The translations under genes were made by a program, and so were the position numbers. A stretch of DNA of 64,000 bases from contig NZ_QETB01000001.1 of assembly GCF_003123745.1 (NCBI RefSeq), forward strand, positions 62,001 through 126,000. Direction: 5' to 3'. Of this stretch, positions 7,063-15,899 are shown one piece after another (position 1 is the first letter of the stretch; each line of letters begins with the position of its first letter). The notes under the pieces were generated by a model, which worked only from the letters and a program-made list of their open reading frames with translations, was not told the DNA's origin and did no database searches. The DNA is from Ancrocorticia populi (GTDB lineage Bacteria; Actinomycetota; Actinomycetes; Actinomycetales; Actinomycetaceae).

Positions 7063-8835
7063 ATGAAATACAAGTGGAGACGAGTGTGCTTGGATTCGGC
7101 AGTGTGGGTCCTAGCTCTTGTTCTAGCAGCCTTACTGCGTCACGATTTTGTAACGCAGGATGTTCAGTGGTTATGGCTCGGTTTAGACGGCGTCATCGCC
7201 ATATTGCTTCAATTCATGACCGGAACGGCCGTGAATCTTTACCATGGCCGATACGCCAAGGGAACGTTCGAAGAGGTCAATGCGATCACTCGGGCGGTAG
7301 GGGCAACGGGCCTCGTCTTATGGATGACGTCCCTGCTTTTCAGCATCTGGGTACCCGTATCACGGTCGATTGCCTTGATTGCGATGTCTATTGCGCTATC
7401 CATCATCCTTGCAAGCCGGTACCTCGCGCGCGTTATTGACGAACGGCAAAGAAAGCCGAGCAGAAACACAACCCCTGTGTTGGTTGTTGGCGCGGGGTAC
7501 GTTGGCACCTACCTAGTCAATTGGCTCTCAAATGATCCGGAATCCCCCTACACAGTGGTTGGGATCATCGATGATGATCCGGTTAAGCAGGGCAGAAGAA
7601 TCCGGCGTGCCTTTGTGCTCGGCGATTCTCAGGCGATACCTGTGGTGGCGGAGAGGACGGGGGCACGGATCGTCGTCGTCGCCCTTAATAACCCCTCAAC
7701 CACCTATCTACGGGAGCTTCAAAGGATCGCCGAATCCGCGAACCTGACGGTGAAGATCATGCCGAACATTGCGCGGCTCTTTACCAATCAACTCGAGCCG
7801 GGTGATCTACGAAACCTCTCCATAGAAGACCTTCTAGGGCGAACGCCGGTGGATACTGACGTTGCCGAGATAGCTGGATATCTCACTGGGAAGCGCGTGC
7901 TTGTGACCGGGGCGGGTGGATCGATTGGTTCGCAGCTGTGCGCGGAGATCAAGAAGTACGGTCCCAGTGAGCTCATCATGCTTGATCGGGATGAGACTCA
8001 GCTCCAGCAGGTGGAGATCAATATTGCGGGTAATGGGCTGCTCTCCACGCCAGAAGTGGTTCTTGCGGATATCCGTGATGGGGAGGCGCTCCGGCAAATC
8101 TTCGCCGAACGCCGCCCCGAGGTAGTGTTCCACGCCGCCGCACTCAAGCACCTTCCGATGCTCGAACAGTATCCAGATGAGGCTTGGAAAACTAACGTGC
8201 TGGGCACTCTCAACGTGCTGGTGGCCGCGCGTGCAGCGGCAGTGTCTACTTTCATCAACATCTCCACCGATAAGGCAGCTAATCCCACCAGTGTTTTGGG
8301 CCATTCCAAGAGGTATGCGGAACAGCTCACCGCCTGGATGGGAGGGGAAACCAGCCACCGATACATCTCTGTGCGATTCGGCAACGTGATCGGGAGCCGG
8401 GGCTCCATGCTTCCCACGTTCACACGGCTGATCGAGGAGGGCAAGCCGATAACGATCACCCACCCCGATATCACGAGGTTCTTCATGACCATTCCCGAGG
8501 CGTGTCAGCTCGTGCTCCAGGCCGGAGGAATTGGGAACTCTGGGGAAGTACTGATCCTTGATATGGGTGAACCTGTCAAGATCATGGATATCGCCCAGCG
8601 GATGATTGCGATGTCAGGTAAGGACATTGACATTGTCATCACGGGACTTCGCCAGGGGGAGAAGCTCCATGAAGAGCTTACGGGGATCGGCGAGGCCACG
8701 GCGCGGCCGCATCATCCAAAGATCTTCCACACCACGGTCCAAGGCATCGAGAGTACTTTGCTGGATAAATCCGCATGGGACACGATCCATTCCAAGCGAG
8801 ATACTCTGGCGCCGGTAGCGGAGGCCGGCCCGTGA
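7063..8835 (+). CDS. Nucleotide-sugar 4,6-dehydratase, membrane-bound (CapD/PglF/WbpM family)
   Basis: Probably converts UDP-GlcNAc to UDP-2-acetamido-4-keto-2,6-dideoxyhexose, the first step to a 4-amino-6-deoxy sugar. The 590-aa protein has four N-terminal membrane helices (about 10-125), a first Rossmann-like domain with VVGAGYVGTYL (about 141-151) and a catalytic SDR domain with VTGAGGSIGSQL (about 281-292). STDKAANPTSVLG starts at 401 and SKRYAE at 415; these match the dehydratase active site, in which the SDR Tyr is replaced. It overlaps the aminotransferase by four bases (GTGA), so the two are translationally coupled, mirroring pglF-pglE. Confidence 0.92.
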   Translation: MKYKWRRVCLDSAVWVLALVLAALLRHDFVTQDVQWLWLGLDGVIAILLQFMTGTAVNLYHGRYAKGTFEEVNAITRAVGATGLVLWMTSLLFSIWVPVSRSIALIAMSIALSIILASRYLARVIDERQRKPSRNTTPVLVVGAGYVGTYLVNWLSNDPESPYTVVGIIDDDPVKQGRRIRRAFVLGDSQAIPVVAERTGARIVVVALNNPSTTYLRELQRIAESANLTVKIMPNIARLFTNQLEPGDLRNLSIEDLLGRTPVDTDVAEIAGYLTGKRVLVTGAGGSIGSQLCAEIKKYGPSELIMLDRDETQLQQVEINIAGNGLLSTPEVVLADIRDGEALRQIFAERRPEVVFHAAALKHLPMLEQYPDEAWKTNVLGTLNVLVAARAAAVSTFINISTDKAANPTSVLGHSKRYAEQLTAWMGGETSHRYISVRFGNVIGSRGSMLPTFTRLIEEGKPITITHPDITRFFMTIPEACQLVLQAGGIGNSGEVLILDMGEPVKIMDIAQRMIAMSGKDIDIVITGLRQGEKLHEELTGIGEATARPHHPKIFHTTVQGIESTLLDKSAWDTIHSKRDTLAPVAEAGP

Positions 8836-9977
8836 GGATCTACCTGTCCGCTCCGGATGTTGGTGAGCTCGAAGAGCGGTACGTGGTGCGGGCGATGCGG
8901 AGCGGATGGATTGCACCGCTCGGGCCGGACGTAGACGCCTTCGAGGAGGAGGTGGCTGCGCGAATCGGACGCGCCTACGCCGTGGCGCTGAGTTCAGGAA
9001 CTGCCGCCCTCCATCTGGGCCTTCTCAGTTTACGAGCTCGCCCTGGAACGGTCGTGGTGACGTCAACGCTAACCTTTGCTGCAACGGTCAATGCCATCAT
9101 GTACACGGGGGCTACTCCCTACCTCGTGGATTGCGATCCGAACACGGGCAACATGGATCCGGCGCTACTTCAGGAGGTATTGGCAGGGCTGGCTTCCAGA
9201 GGGGAAAACGTGGCCGCCATTGTCCCCGTGGATCTTCTGGGGAAAGCCGCCGATTGTGAGCGAATCGGGGAGATTGCTGAAGATTGGGGGATCCCGGTGC
9301 TTGTGGACGCCGCGGAATCCCTAGGAGCAGCCAGCCGGGGGCGTCCCGCCGGAAGCCGCGGGGATCTAGCAATCTTCTCCTTCAATGGCAACAAGATCAT
9401 GACAACCTCGGGCGGCGGCATGCTGTTGACCGACGATCCCGAGATCGCGCAACACGTCCGCTACCTCGCAACGCAGGCCCGCCAGCCCGTGGCGCACTAC
9501 GAACACGAGGACATCGGTTTTAACTACCGGATGAGCAACCTGCTGGCGGCGCTGGGCCGCGCGCAGTTGAGCAGGCTCGATGCCATGATCCAGAGGCGCC
9601 GGGAGATTAGGGCTTTGTATCGGGAGAGTTTTGCGGAAGTCCCTGGGGTCGCCTTTTTTGGGGGCGACGACGACGAAGAGGACAACTTCTGGCTCACCTC
9701 GATTCTGGTGGATCCGGCGGTGGCTGGATGGGGGGCTCGCGATCTCTTGGCGTGGCTGGAGAGGGCCGATATCGAGAGCCGGCCGCTGTGGAAGCCAATG
9801 CATGCCCAGCCTGTCTTCGCCGGTGTGCCAGCCACGCTCAATGGGAGTGCGGACTACCTGTTCCAGCACGGCCTCACACTTCCTAGCGGATCTGGGCTGA
9901 CGGATGAACAGGTAGGTTTCATCACCTCCGCGATCGGGGAGTTCCTGGCGCTGCAGCCAGCGGGTGCGCTGCCATGA
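8832..9977 (+). CDS. DegT/DnrJ/EryC1/StrS sugar aminotransferase (PglE-like)
   Basis: PLP enzyme that likely adds an amino group at C4 of the keto sugar made by the upstream dehydratase. The start is GTG at 8832, overlapping the previous stop (GTGA) with GGAGG upstream; it begins VRIYLSAPDVGELE, as in PglE relatives, giving 381 aa. Seen: SSGTAALHLGLL (phosphate-binding turn), VDAAESLGA (Asp contacting the PLP ring, about 159) and Lys188 in FSFNGNKIMTT, the Schiff-base Lys. No PglD-type acetyltransferase follows, which leaves the new amino group without an obvious acylating enzyme in this operon. Confidence 0.92.
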   Translation: MRIYLSAPDVGELEERYVVRAMRSGWIAPLGPDVDAFEEEVAARIGRAYAVALSSGTAALHLGLLSLRARPGTVVVTSTLTFAATVNAIMYTGATPYLVDCDPNTGNMDPALLQEVLAGLASRGENVAAIVPVDLLGKAADCERIGEIAEDWGIPVLVDAAESLGAASRGRPAGSRGDLAIFSFNGNKIMTTSGGGMLLTDDPEIAQHVRYLATQARQPVAHYEHEDIGFNYRMSNLLAALGRAQLSRLDAMIQRRREIRALYRESFAEVPGVAFFGGDDDEEDNFWLTSILVDPAVAGWGARDLLAWLERADIESRPLWKPMHAQPVFAGVPATLNGSADYLFQHGLTLPSGSGLTDEQVGFITSAIGEFLALQPAGALP

Positions 9978-11161
9978 ACGGGCCGCCGCGCGGGGTAGTG
10001 GCCATTCTGGTGACCTCGGAAGATACGGCGGTGGCCTTCCTTCCTGGATACATGGAGTTCTTGGCGCAGCGGGGTTGGCGGGTGATCGTTGGGGCAAACT
10101 CCCCAACCGGTCAGCTCTTCGAGATGGCCAGAGACGCTGGTGCCGAGGCTTTCCACATCGGATGGGAGCGGGATCCGGCTCCTCTCTCTGACTTGCGGGC
10201 GCTGTGGAAGCTGACCATCAGGCTGCGAAAGGCGCGGCCGGATGTGGTGGTCACGGCCACCCCAAAGGCTGGATTTGTGGGGACGCTGGCTGCGTTCATC
10301 GCGGGTGTGCGGCTCCGGGTGTATCAGCTCTGGGGCCTACGTATGGAAACCAGTACAGGGTTGTTGCGGAGCATTCTGGCGGTTCTCGAGTGGTTCTCCA
10401 TACGGCTCTCCACTGAGTGCGTGGCCAATAGCACCAGCCTCGCGGCGCGAACGGAGGCGCTCGGATTGGCACGCAAGGGGAGTATTCAGGTGCTTGGGGA
10501 GGGCAGCTCTCACGGGGTTGATGTGGAGTATTTCCGTTCGGCCGAAGCCGGGAACCGTGTGCCTCCGCTTGACCCAGCCACGCGTGCGTTCCTGACGGAG
10601 AATCCGGCAGAGCTCACGGTTGTTTTTGTGGGGCGTCTGCACCCAGACAAGGGTATAGACACACTTTTGGCCGCGTTGGCTGCGTGCGCACGAAGGGGTA
10701 CCGGCTCTCCGGCGGTCCGGGCGGTCATAGTGGGAGGCGATGAAGGCTTTGCACCCGGCCAATACGCCAATGATCTCCCGCCCGGGTTGATCCACCTGAC
10801 CGGGAATGTTCGCGATGTTCGGCCGTACGTGCTCTCGGCGGACGTACTCTGCCTCCCTTCACTGCGCGAGGGCTTCCCCAACGTGGTACTGGAGGCGGCC
10901 GCGATGGGCGTTCCGTCAGTGGTATCGGATGCCACGGGATGCATCGATTCGGTGAAAGATGGCATCACGGGCAGGCAATTTCCTACAGGAGATGCCGAGG
11001 CGTTGGCCGCCATTTTCTGTGCTCTGGCCGCCAGCCCCTTAGAGATCTCCCGGATGGGGCAGGCAGCTCGCGCGTGGGCTGTGGAGAGCTTTCCTCAGGA
11101 GCGCATCTGGGATCTTCAGGCCAGCTTCTTGGAGGGGCTCCTGAATCGGAAGCGGCCGTGA
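9974..11161 (+). CDS. Glycosyltransferase family 4 (PglA-like)
   Basis: Retaining GT-B glycosyltransferase, 395 aa, probably adding the second sugar to the lipid-linked glycan on the cytoplasmic face. Seen: the N-terminal acceptor domain (VTSEDTAVAFLPGYMEFL), FVGRLHPDKGIDTLL, and the donor motif LPSLREGFPNVVLEAAAMG with the EX7E pair. The ATG overlaps the aminotransferase stop by four bases (ATGA). Order and chemistry parallel pglF-pglE-pglA of protein glycosylation and capsule loci. Confidence 0.9.
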   Translation: MNGPPRGVVAILVTSEDTAVAFLPGYMEFLAQRGWRVIVGANSPTGQLFEMARDAGAEAFHIGWERDPAPLSDLRALWKLTIRLRKARPDVVVTATPKAGFVGTLAAFIAGVRLRVYQLWGLRMETSTGLLRSILAVLEWFSIRLSTECVANSTSLAARTEALGLARKGSIQVLGEGSSHGVDVEYFRSAEAGNRVPPLDPATRAFLTENPAELTVVFVGRLHPDKGIDTLLAALAACARRGTGSPAVRAVIVGGDEGFAPGQYANDLPPGLIHLTGNVRDVRPYVLSADVLCLPSLREGFPNVVLEAAAMGVPSVVSDATGCIDSVKDGITGRQFPTGDAEALAAIFCALAASPLEISRMGQAARAWAVESFPQERIWDLQASFLEGLLNRKRP

Positions 11162-12426
11162 TGATCTCGTATATGCAAGGTCTGGACACGTTCAACGGCT
11201 TCGTGGGCACGGTCCTCATCTTGCTGTGCGGGTTGGGCTGCGCCCTGGCCTTCGCCCCCAAGCGCACAGGCGTACACGCTGCGATCTGGGGCGCGCTGGC
11301 CGCGGACCTCCTTGTTCTCCTCATGTTGGTCGCGGTTTTTCGATACCTCTCCGATGATTCGGAAACATGGCATATTCTGGCAACTCAGGCATCGGATTTC
11401 CTTACTGGCCGGACCGAGTATTCGGTGACCTACGTGGATGGCAAGCTTGGTTATCTGTGGATCGTGGGCGGAATCTACGCTGTCACGGGGTCAACCCCCA
11501 TGGCCCCGATCATGCTGGGGATTGTCTGTCACCTACTGCTTGTCACGGTGATCGCACGCATCACGGCGCTCCTCGCGCCGTCACAGCCGCCGCAGGCCAT
11601 CCGTCGCAGCGCCTACCTAGCCGCGTTCTTGCCCTGCATCGTCTGGTGGACCCCACACATACTGCGTGAATCTCTCACGTTTATGCTTGTAGCAACCGCC
11701 CTTTACGGGGCTATGCGGATTGTTAGTGGGAGGGGTCAGCGTGCTGCCACCCTAGCCTTCACATGCGCCGCCTTGGCTACCCTCATTTGGATTCGAGGCT
11801 CGCTCGGCTACATGGTGACGATTGGGGTGGTGCTTGGAGTGTTGTACGTGCGTGCTGGGCGCAGCCGGTATCACACGGCAATCCGATCGGCTCTTATAGG
11901 CACGGGAATCGCTGCCTTTCCCTTCGTCTTCCAAGTTCTGTCCGAATCGTTGGGTCTCACGGAGGATGGCATTGCGATCGTAACGTCCGAGCTCTCGGAT
12001 ATCGCCGTTAGTGGTTTCCCGGGCTTAGTGAATGAAACGAATCTTCTGCGGATCCTGAGCGTCACTATTCCGCGCGTGCTAGCGGGCCCTTTCCCATGGG
12101 AGCTTGCTCCCAACGGTGTGATGGCGCTGGCGTTCATGGAGCTCGTGTGCTGGCTGGCCATTGGGCTTGGGGCCATTAGGGCCCGCAAGGCATTTCTGCC
12201 CAATCAGCTGCTTGCGGATCGGCGCTACCTGATTGGCCTTATCATCGTAGTGTTCGCCGTGGTGATAGTGGCGCTGGCTATCACCGCGGGTAACTACGGG
12301 ATCTTAGCGAGGTTTCGGCCGATCGCTACCGTGGTAATTATCCCTCTGGCGGGAATTGGGTTCTCATTTACTCGCTCACCGAGCCGTAGTAGGTCCCAGT
12401 CCCTATCTTGGGTATCCGGTTCATGA
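11161..12426 (+). CDS. Polytopic membrane protein, likely glycan polymerase (Wzy-like)
   Basis: About 421 aa with roughly ten hydrophobic helices. The ATG at 11161 shares a base with the previous stop (TGATG). Loops hold FRYLSDDSETWH, WWTPHILRESLTF (charged residues in a membrane-proximal loop) and SDIAVSGFPGLVNETN. No database-level family motif is clear to me. Position after the glycosyltransferase, and the lack of any other polymerase in the locus, suggest a Wzy/EpsG-like polymerase. The 3' end overlaps the convergent BY-kinase gene by 59 bases, so the two operons share their ends. Confidence 0.7.
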   Translation: MISYMQGLDTFNGFVGTVLILLCGLGCALAFAPKRTGVHAAIWGALAADLLVLLMLVAVFRYLSDDSETWHILATQASDFLTGRTEYSVTYVDGKLGYLWIVGGIYAVTGSTPMAPIMLGIVCHLLLVTVIARITALLAPSQPPQAIRRSAYLAAFLPCIVWWTPHILRESLTFMLVATALYGAMRIVSGRGQRAATLAFTCAALATLIWIRGSLGYMVTIGVVLGVLYVRAGRSRYHTAIRSALIGTGIAAFPFVFQVLSESLGLTEDGIAIVTSELSDIAVSGFPGLVNETNLLRILSVTIPRVLAGPFPWELAPNGVMALAFMELVCWLAIGLGAIRARKAFLPNQLLADRRYLIGLIIVVFAVVIVALAITAGNYGILARFRPIATVVIIPLAGIGFSFTRSPSRSRSQSLSWVSGS

Positions 12427-13717
12427 TGATGCCAAGAACATGGCCGTTAATCCGCGCGATAGATCCGAGTGCCTCGGTCAGATCGCCCTTCCTCGTCCGC
12501 CCCGCGGATACCACCACCAGCGCCCCAGCGGTGAGCCGCGAGAGGATCGCCGGATCAGTGACCGAAAGGGCTGGCGGTGCGTCGATAATCACGTAATCAT
12601 AAGCGGCGAAAACCTCGGTGAGGAGCTGTTTCATAGCCTCGGAGCTCAGCAGCTCGCTCGGATTGGGAGGGATGCGCCCGGCTGGCAACAGATACACGTC
12701 CCGTGGGCCCCACTGTTGAATGACCTCTTCCTGAGTAACGCTCCCGATGAGCAGATCGGAAAGCCCCACGCCGCCCTCGATACCGAAGAGCTGCGCCACG
12801 TTGGGCTTGCGTAGATCTCCGTCGATGAGGAGGGTACGGGCGCCGGCGTCCGCCATGACGATGGCCAGATTGGCAGCGATCGTGCTCTTGCCATCGCCGC
12901 TAGTTGCCGAGGTAATGACCACCCGATTCAGCGAACCATCCACCATCATGTACCGCAGATTCGTGCGGAGGGCCCGGTACGGTTCAGAAAGCGGACTCAT
13001 GGGATCGGTGAACGCAACGAGCGGATCGCTCGAGGACTCGGGGTTTCGGCCGATACGCCCAATCACGGGCAGATCGGTGAGCGTTGTGACGTCCTCCGGT
13101 GTGCGCACTTTTGTGTCTAGGATATTGCGGAACAGGGCGATGGTGATCCCAAGAGCAAGCCCGCCCACGAGCCCTAGAACCAGATTGAGCCACACTCGAG
13201 GGGTTATCGGCGCGTCCGGGACATCTGCGGGTTGAACGATATCAATCTGAACCCGCGCGGGCGATTCTGAGGACACGCCCTCCAACTGGTCCGTGATCAC
13301 TTCGGCCAGCACCGCGCTAGTGGTATCCGAGATGAGTGCGGCTTGCTGCGGATCAGGGTCCGTAGCCCGGATGTTGATCAAAACGGTACCCTGCGGCGAA
13401 TCTGCGCTGATGCGCTTGGCAAGCTCCCGCCGGCTTTCGGTGAGATCAAGCTCCTCACGCACGGTGTCCAGCACAATCGCGCTATCGGCTATCTCCATAT
13501 AGGAGGCCACCGCCTGCTGAGCGTACGCCGAACCCTGCGTCAGTTCCCCAGCCGACGAATCACCGGAGCGGACCGAGACGAAGAGCTGGGTGGTTGCCTC
13601 ATATTGCGGCGTTCTGGTGAACGTCCACGCTGCCGCCCCTCCAAGTAGGAGAAGCGTCGAGACGATGATGATGAGCCAGTTCTTTCGCAGCACGTTGAAG
13701 TAATCACGTAGGACCAT
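12368..13717 (-). CDS. Polysaccharide chain-length regulator / tyrosine autokinase (Wzz-BY-kinase)
   Basis: A fusion of chain-length regulator and bacterial tyrosine kinase controlling glycan export and length, 449 aa. Seen: N-terminal membrane helix (about 13-33), extracytoplasmic part, second helix (about 174-196), SEPYRALRTN (about 244-253), Walker A SGDGKST (273-279), Walker A' TLLIDGDLRKP (about 295-305) and Walker B YVIIDAPP (about 375-382). The C-terminus ends soon after GTGTYYGSVSE, so the usual tyrosine cluster is reduced to one YY pair. It is last in the leftward operon, 41 bases after the ATP-grasp gene. Confidence 0.92.
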   Translation of the reverse strand: MVLRDYFNVLRKNWLIIIVSTLLLLGGAAAWTFTRTPQYEATTQLFVSVRSGDSSAGELTQGSAYAQQAVASYMEIADSAIVLDTVREELDLTESRRELAKRISADSPQGTVLINIRATDPDPQQAALISDTTSAVLAEVITDQLEGVSSESPARVQIDIVQPADVPDAPITPRVWLNLVLGLVGGLALGITIALFRNILDTKVRTPEDVTTLTDLPVIGRIGRNPESSSDPLVAFTDPMSPLSEPYRALRTNLRYMMVDGSLNRVVITSATSGDGKSTIAANLAIVMADAGARTLLIDGDLRKPNVAQLFGIEGGVGLSDLLIGSVTQEEVIQQWGPRDVYLLPAGRIPPNPSELLSSEAMKQLLTEVFAAYDYVIIDAPPALSVTDPAILSRLTAGALVVVSAGRTRKGDLTEALGSIARINGHVLGIIMNRIPKIGTGTYYGSVSE

Positions 13718-13758
13718 GATGAGCCTCCTGAATTGCTTTGGGGGACGACGGCGGTGGG

Positions 13759-14718
13759 CTAGTTACGGTTCCGGTTGAGGATGACCGAGTCATAAGCGAG
13801 GGCGTGCCACTTGGGCCGAGCGGTGGCGACGCGATCTAGGCGTTTGCCAGAAACATCGGCGAGCAGTGCCTCGATGAAGTTCGCGCCGCATTCGTGGGAG
13901 TGAGCATAGGACCAGCTGAACCGAGGGTTGATTTCGAGCAGTGAATAGCCGGTGGGGGTGGCGTACAAGTCCACATCAACAACTCCTCGGAAGGCAGCTT
14001 TCGAGAATAGGTCTTCAATGAAGTTCGTCAGCTCCGGATCGTCGAAGATGAGAGCTTTATCCGTTGTACCTTCCCGCATCCGTAGCTTCAGCTTTGGGTT
14101 GATACCGCGAACTAAGCCAGAGTGGAGGTCAAGATAGACGTCCACATCGAACGGTTCGCCGTCCATGAATTCTTGAACGAGCATCCGTTGAGAGCTGGCG
14201 AATATATTGTCTAGATCGCGGCTATCGCGTGCGATGCCTATATCAACGCTTCCGGCGCTCCTTACCGGTTTGGAGAAGAGTGGGAACCGGGCTTCACCGC
14301 TGGCAAGATCGCGATCCAGAACGTCCCGATCAATCCAAGTGCGTGGTGTTGGGATGTTATGAGCTAGGCAAAACTCGTACATCTTCCACTTGTCTGCCGC
14401 CAGATCTATAGATGGCGCTGGCGAGATCATGAGAGTGGTTCCGAAGCTGGCAAATTCTTCGCGATACTCAGCTAGTGGATCGAGATCCAGATCTAGCGTA
14501 GGAATGCACAGATCAACGCTCTCGCGCTTGCAGATATCACGTACTGCCGGAGCATATTCGGGCGTGGTTGAACGTGGAACGATGTAGAAGCTGTCTGCCA
14601 CATACAGGGCGGGTGCGAGTTCGCTACAATCGGCGGCGATGATGGTCTCCACACCGGCCTGCCGCAGATACTCAATGATCTTAACGCGCTTGCCCGCACT
14701 GAGAATTAGCACTTTCAT
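13759..14718 (-). CDS. ATP-grasp carboxylate ligase, copy 1 (glycan locus)
   Basis: ATP-grasp enzyme (319 aa) that should join a carboxylate, via an acyl-phosphate, to an amine or thiol. The start at 14718 overlaps the decarboxylase stop (ATGA), with GGGAG upstream. Seen: a CarB/PylC-like pre-ATP domain (MKVLILSAGKR), nucleotide-binding FPLFSKPVRSAGSVDIG and LVQEFMDGEPFDVDVYLD, then FRGVVDVDLYA and LLEINPRFSWSYAHSHECG with the metal-binding Glu and Asn. Homologous over its length to the copy at 15896-16882. With the adjacent decarboxylase it recalls BtrJ/BtrK of butirosin synthesis, but no carrier protein is encoded nearby. Substrate unknown. Confidence 0.85.
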   Translation of the reverse strand: MKVLILSAGKRVKIIEYLRQAGVETIIAADCSELAPALYVADSFYIVPRSTTPEYAPAVRDICKRESVDLCIPTLDLDLDPLAEYREEFASFGTTLMISPAPSIDLAADKWKMYEFCLAHNIPTPRTWIDRDVLDRDLASGEARFPLFSKPVRSAGSVDIGIARDSRDLDNIFASSQRMLVQEFMDGEPFDVDVYLDLHSGLVRGINPKLKLRMREGTTDKALIFDDPELTNFIEDLFSKAAFRGVVDVDLYATPTGYSLLEINPRFSWSYAHSHECGANFIEALLADVSGKRLDRVATARPKWHALAYDSVILNRNRN

Positions 14719-15899
14719 TGTTGCTCCCATACGTTTCCGGCAAGGTAGCGTTCGGTGGTGCCGCGTTCGCGAACCTGGCGAAGGTCGCCGCTGATTTCGC
14801 GGACGTAGACGGGTGGCAGGTAGTAAATGAACTGCGAATCAAACGTTCCTGTGTAATGCCCGCGCCCGCGGAAGATCACGGTATCCCCCTCGCGTAGTTC
14901 GGGGTGTTCATCTAGCTCGGCTAAGCGATCTAGATCGATGCATGTGGATCCGCAAATGGTCTGGTGCTTGACGGTTCGGTCCGAGTCACTCACGATCGTG
15001 AGGGTGTGCTTGGCGCCAAACCACATGGGATCCACGTGGTTCCGGGAGCCGTCGATCACCACAAACCGTGTGTGACGTGCGGACTTAGCATCGATCACTG
15101 TGGTGAAGTAATCTTGGGCGGCCGCAACGAAGGCGGTGCCCGGTTCGATGACCAGCCGGGTGTGTCGCGGATCCACCGTGGGAGTGAGTACCTGCCGAAT
15201 CCCTTCGAGATACTCATCGGGGCTGGGATAGCGGGGATCCTCCCCTCCGAAGAACCCTCCTCCAAGATCGATGTAGTCAAGATCGAGGCCGTGGCGTCGA
15301 ATAACGTCAACAGCTTTGCGTGCGGCCGATCGGTACACGTTGAGGCTCCGAGTCACGCTCGTTGCATGGAAATGGAGCCCCGTTACTCTTACTCCGCCGC
15401 GCCGTAGCTGGAACAAAGCACCGTCGAAATCGCCGCTGATATGGGAAAACCCGAACCGCAGCTCGGCGGGGCCGCTGGTTGATTCCCCCGGAACCTCCGT
15501 ATCTAGATCCCAGTTCACTCGCAGGCCCACGGCGGGCTGAGAATCGGGAAGCTCAGCGGCCTCCTCAATTGCCCAACGGATTTCACGCTGTGAATCAATG
15601 TTCACAATGGAACCGGCGCGGAGCGCCTCGACGAAGCCCTCCCGCGACTTCACGGGTCCATTGAAGATGATCCGCTCTGGATCATGGCCAACCCGGGTAG
15701 CGAGGCTGAATTCGTCGTCGGACACAACTTCTGCACATACGCCGTGACGTGCCATCCAAGCAACCACCCATGGAAGCGAGTTGGTTTTGACGGAGTAGCC
15801 GATAATGCTGCCGGGCCATACGCGTTCCATTGCGTGCTGGAACGCGGCCACACGCACCGAGAGTTGGTCTTCATCAATCACGAACGCGGGTGTAATCAT
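14715..15899 (-). CDS. Fold-III PLP decarboxylase, copy 1 (ornithine/DAP decarboxylase-like)
   Basis: Likely amino-acid or aminoacyl decarboxylase, 394 aa from the ATG at 15899, which overlaps the next upstream stop (ATGA). Seen: Lys38 in IGYSVKTNSLPW (PLP Schiff base), GLHFHATS (about 174-181), LGGGFFGG (about 212-219), EPGTAFV (252-258) and CGSTCIDLD (about 316-324), whose second Cys and Asp are the catalytic pair of this decarboxylase family, supplied to the partner subunit of the dimer. These residues argue for decarboxylase rather than racemase activity. It pairs with the ATP-grasp gene just downstream. Confidence 0.87.
   Translation of the reverse strand: MITPAFVIDEDQLSVRVAAFQHAMERVWPGSIIGYSVKTNSLPWVVAWMARHGVCAEVVSDDEFSLATRVGHDPERIIFNGPVKSREGFVEALRAGSIVNIDSQREIRWAIEEAAELPDSQPAVGLRVNWDLDTEVPGESTSGPAELRFGFSHISGDFDGALFQLRRGGVRVTGLHFHATSVTRSLNVYRSAARKAVDVIRRHGLDLDYIDLGGGFFGGEDPRYPSPDEYLEGIRQVLTPTVDPRHTRLVIEPGTAFVAAAQDYFTTVIDAKSARHTRFVVIDGSRNHVDPMWFGAKHTLTIVSDSDRTVKHQTICGSTCIDLDRLAELDEHPELREGDTVIFRGRGHYTGTFDSQFIYYLPPVYVREISGDLRQVRERGTTERYLAGNVWEQQ

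Noticed and set aside
7834-8463. 209-codon minus-strand frame across the dehydratase
   Set aside because: Antisense to the conserved SDR domain; composition unlike a protein from this genome.
9366-10106. 246-codon minus-strand frame across the aminotransferase
   Set aside because: Antisense shadow of a gene with clear catalytic motifs; no family pattern or ribosome site of its own.
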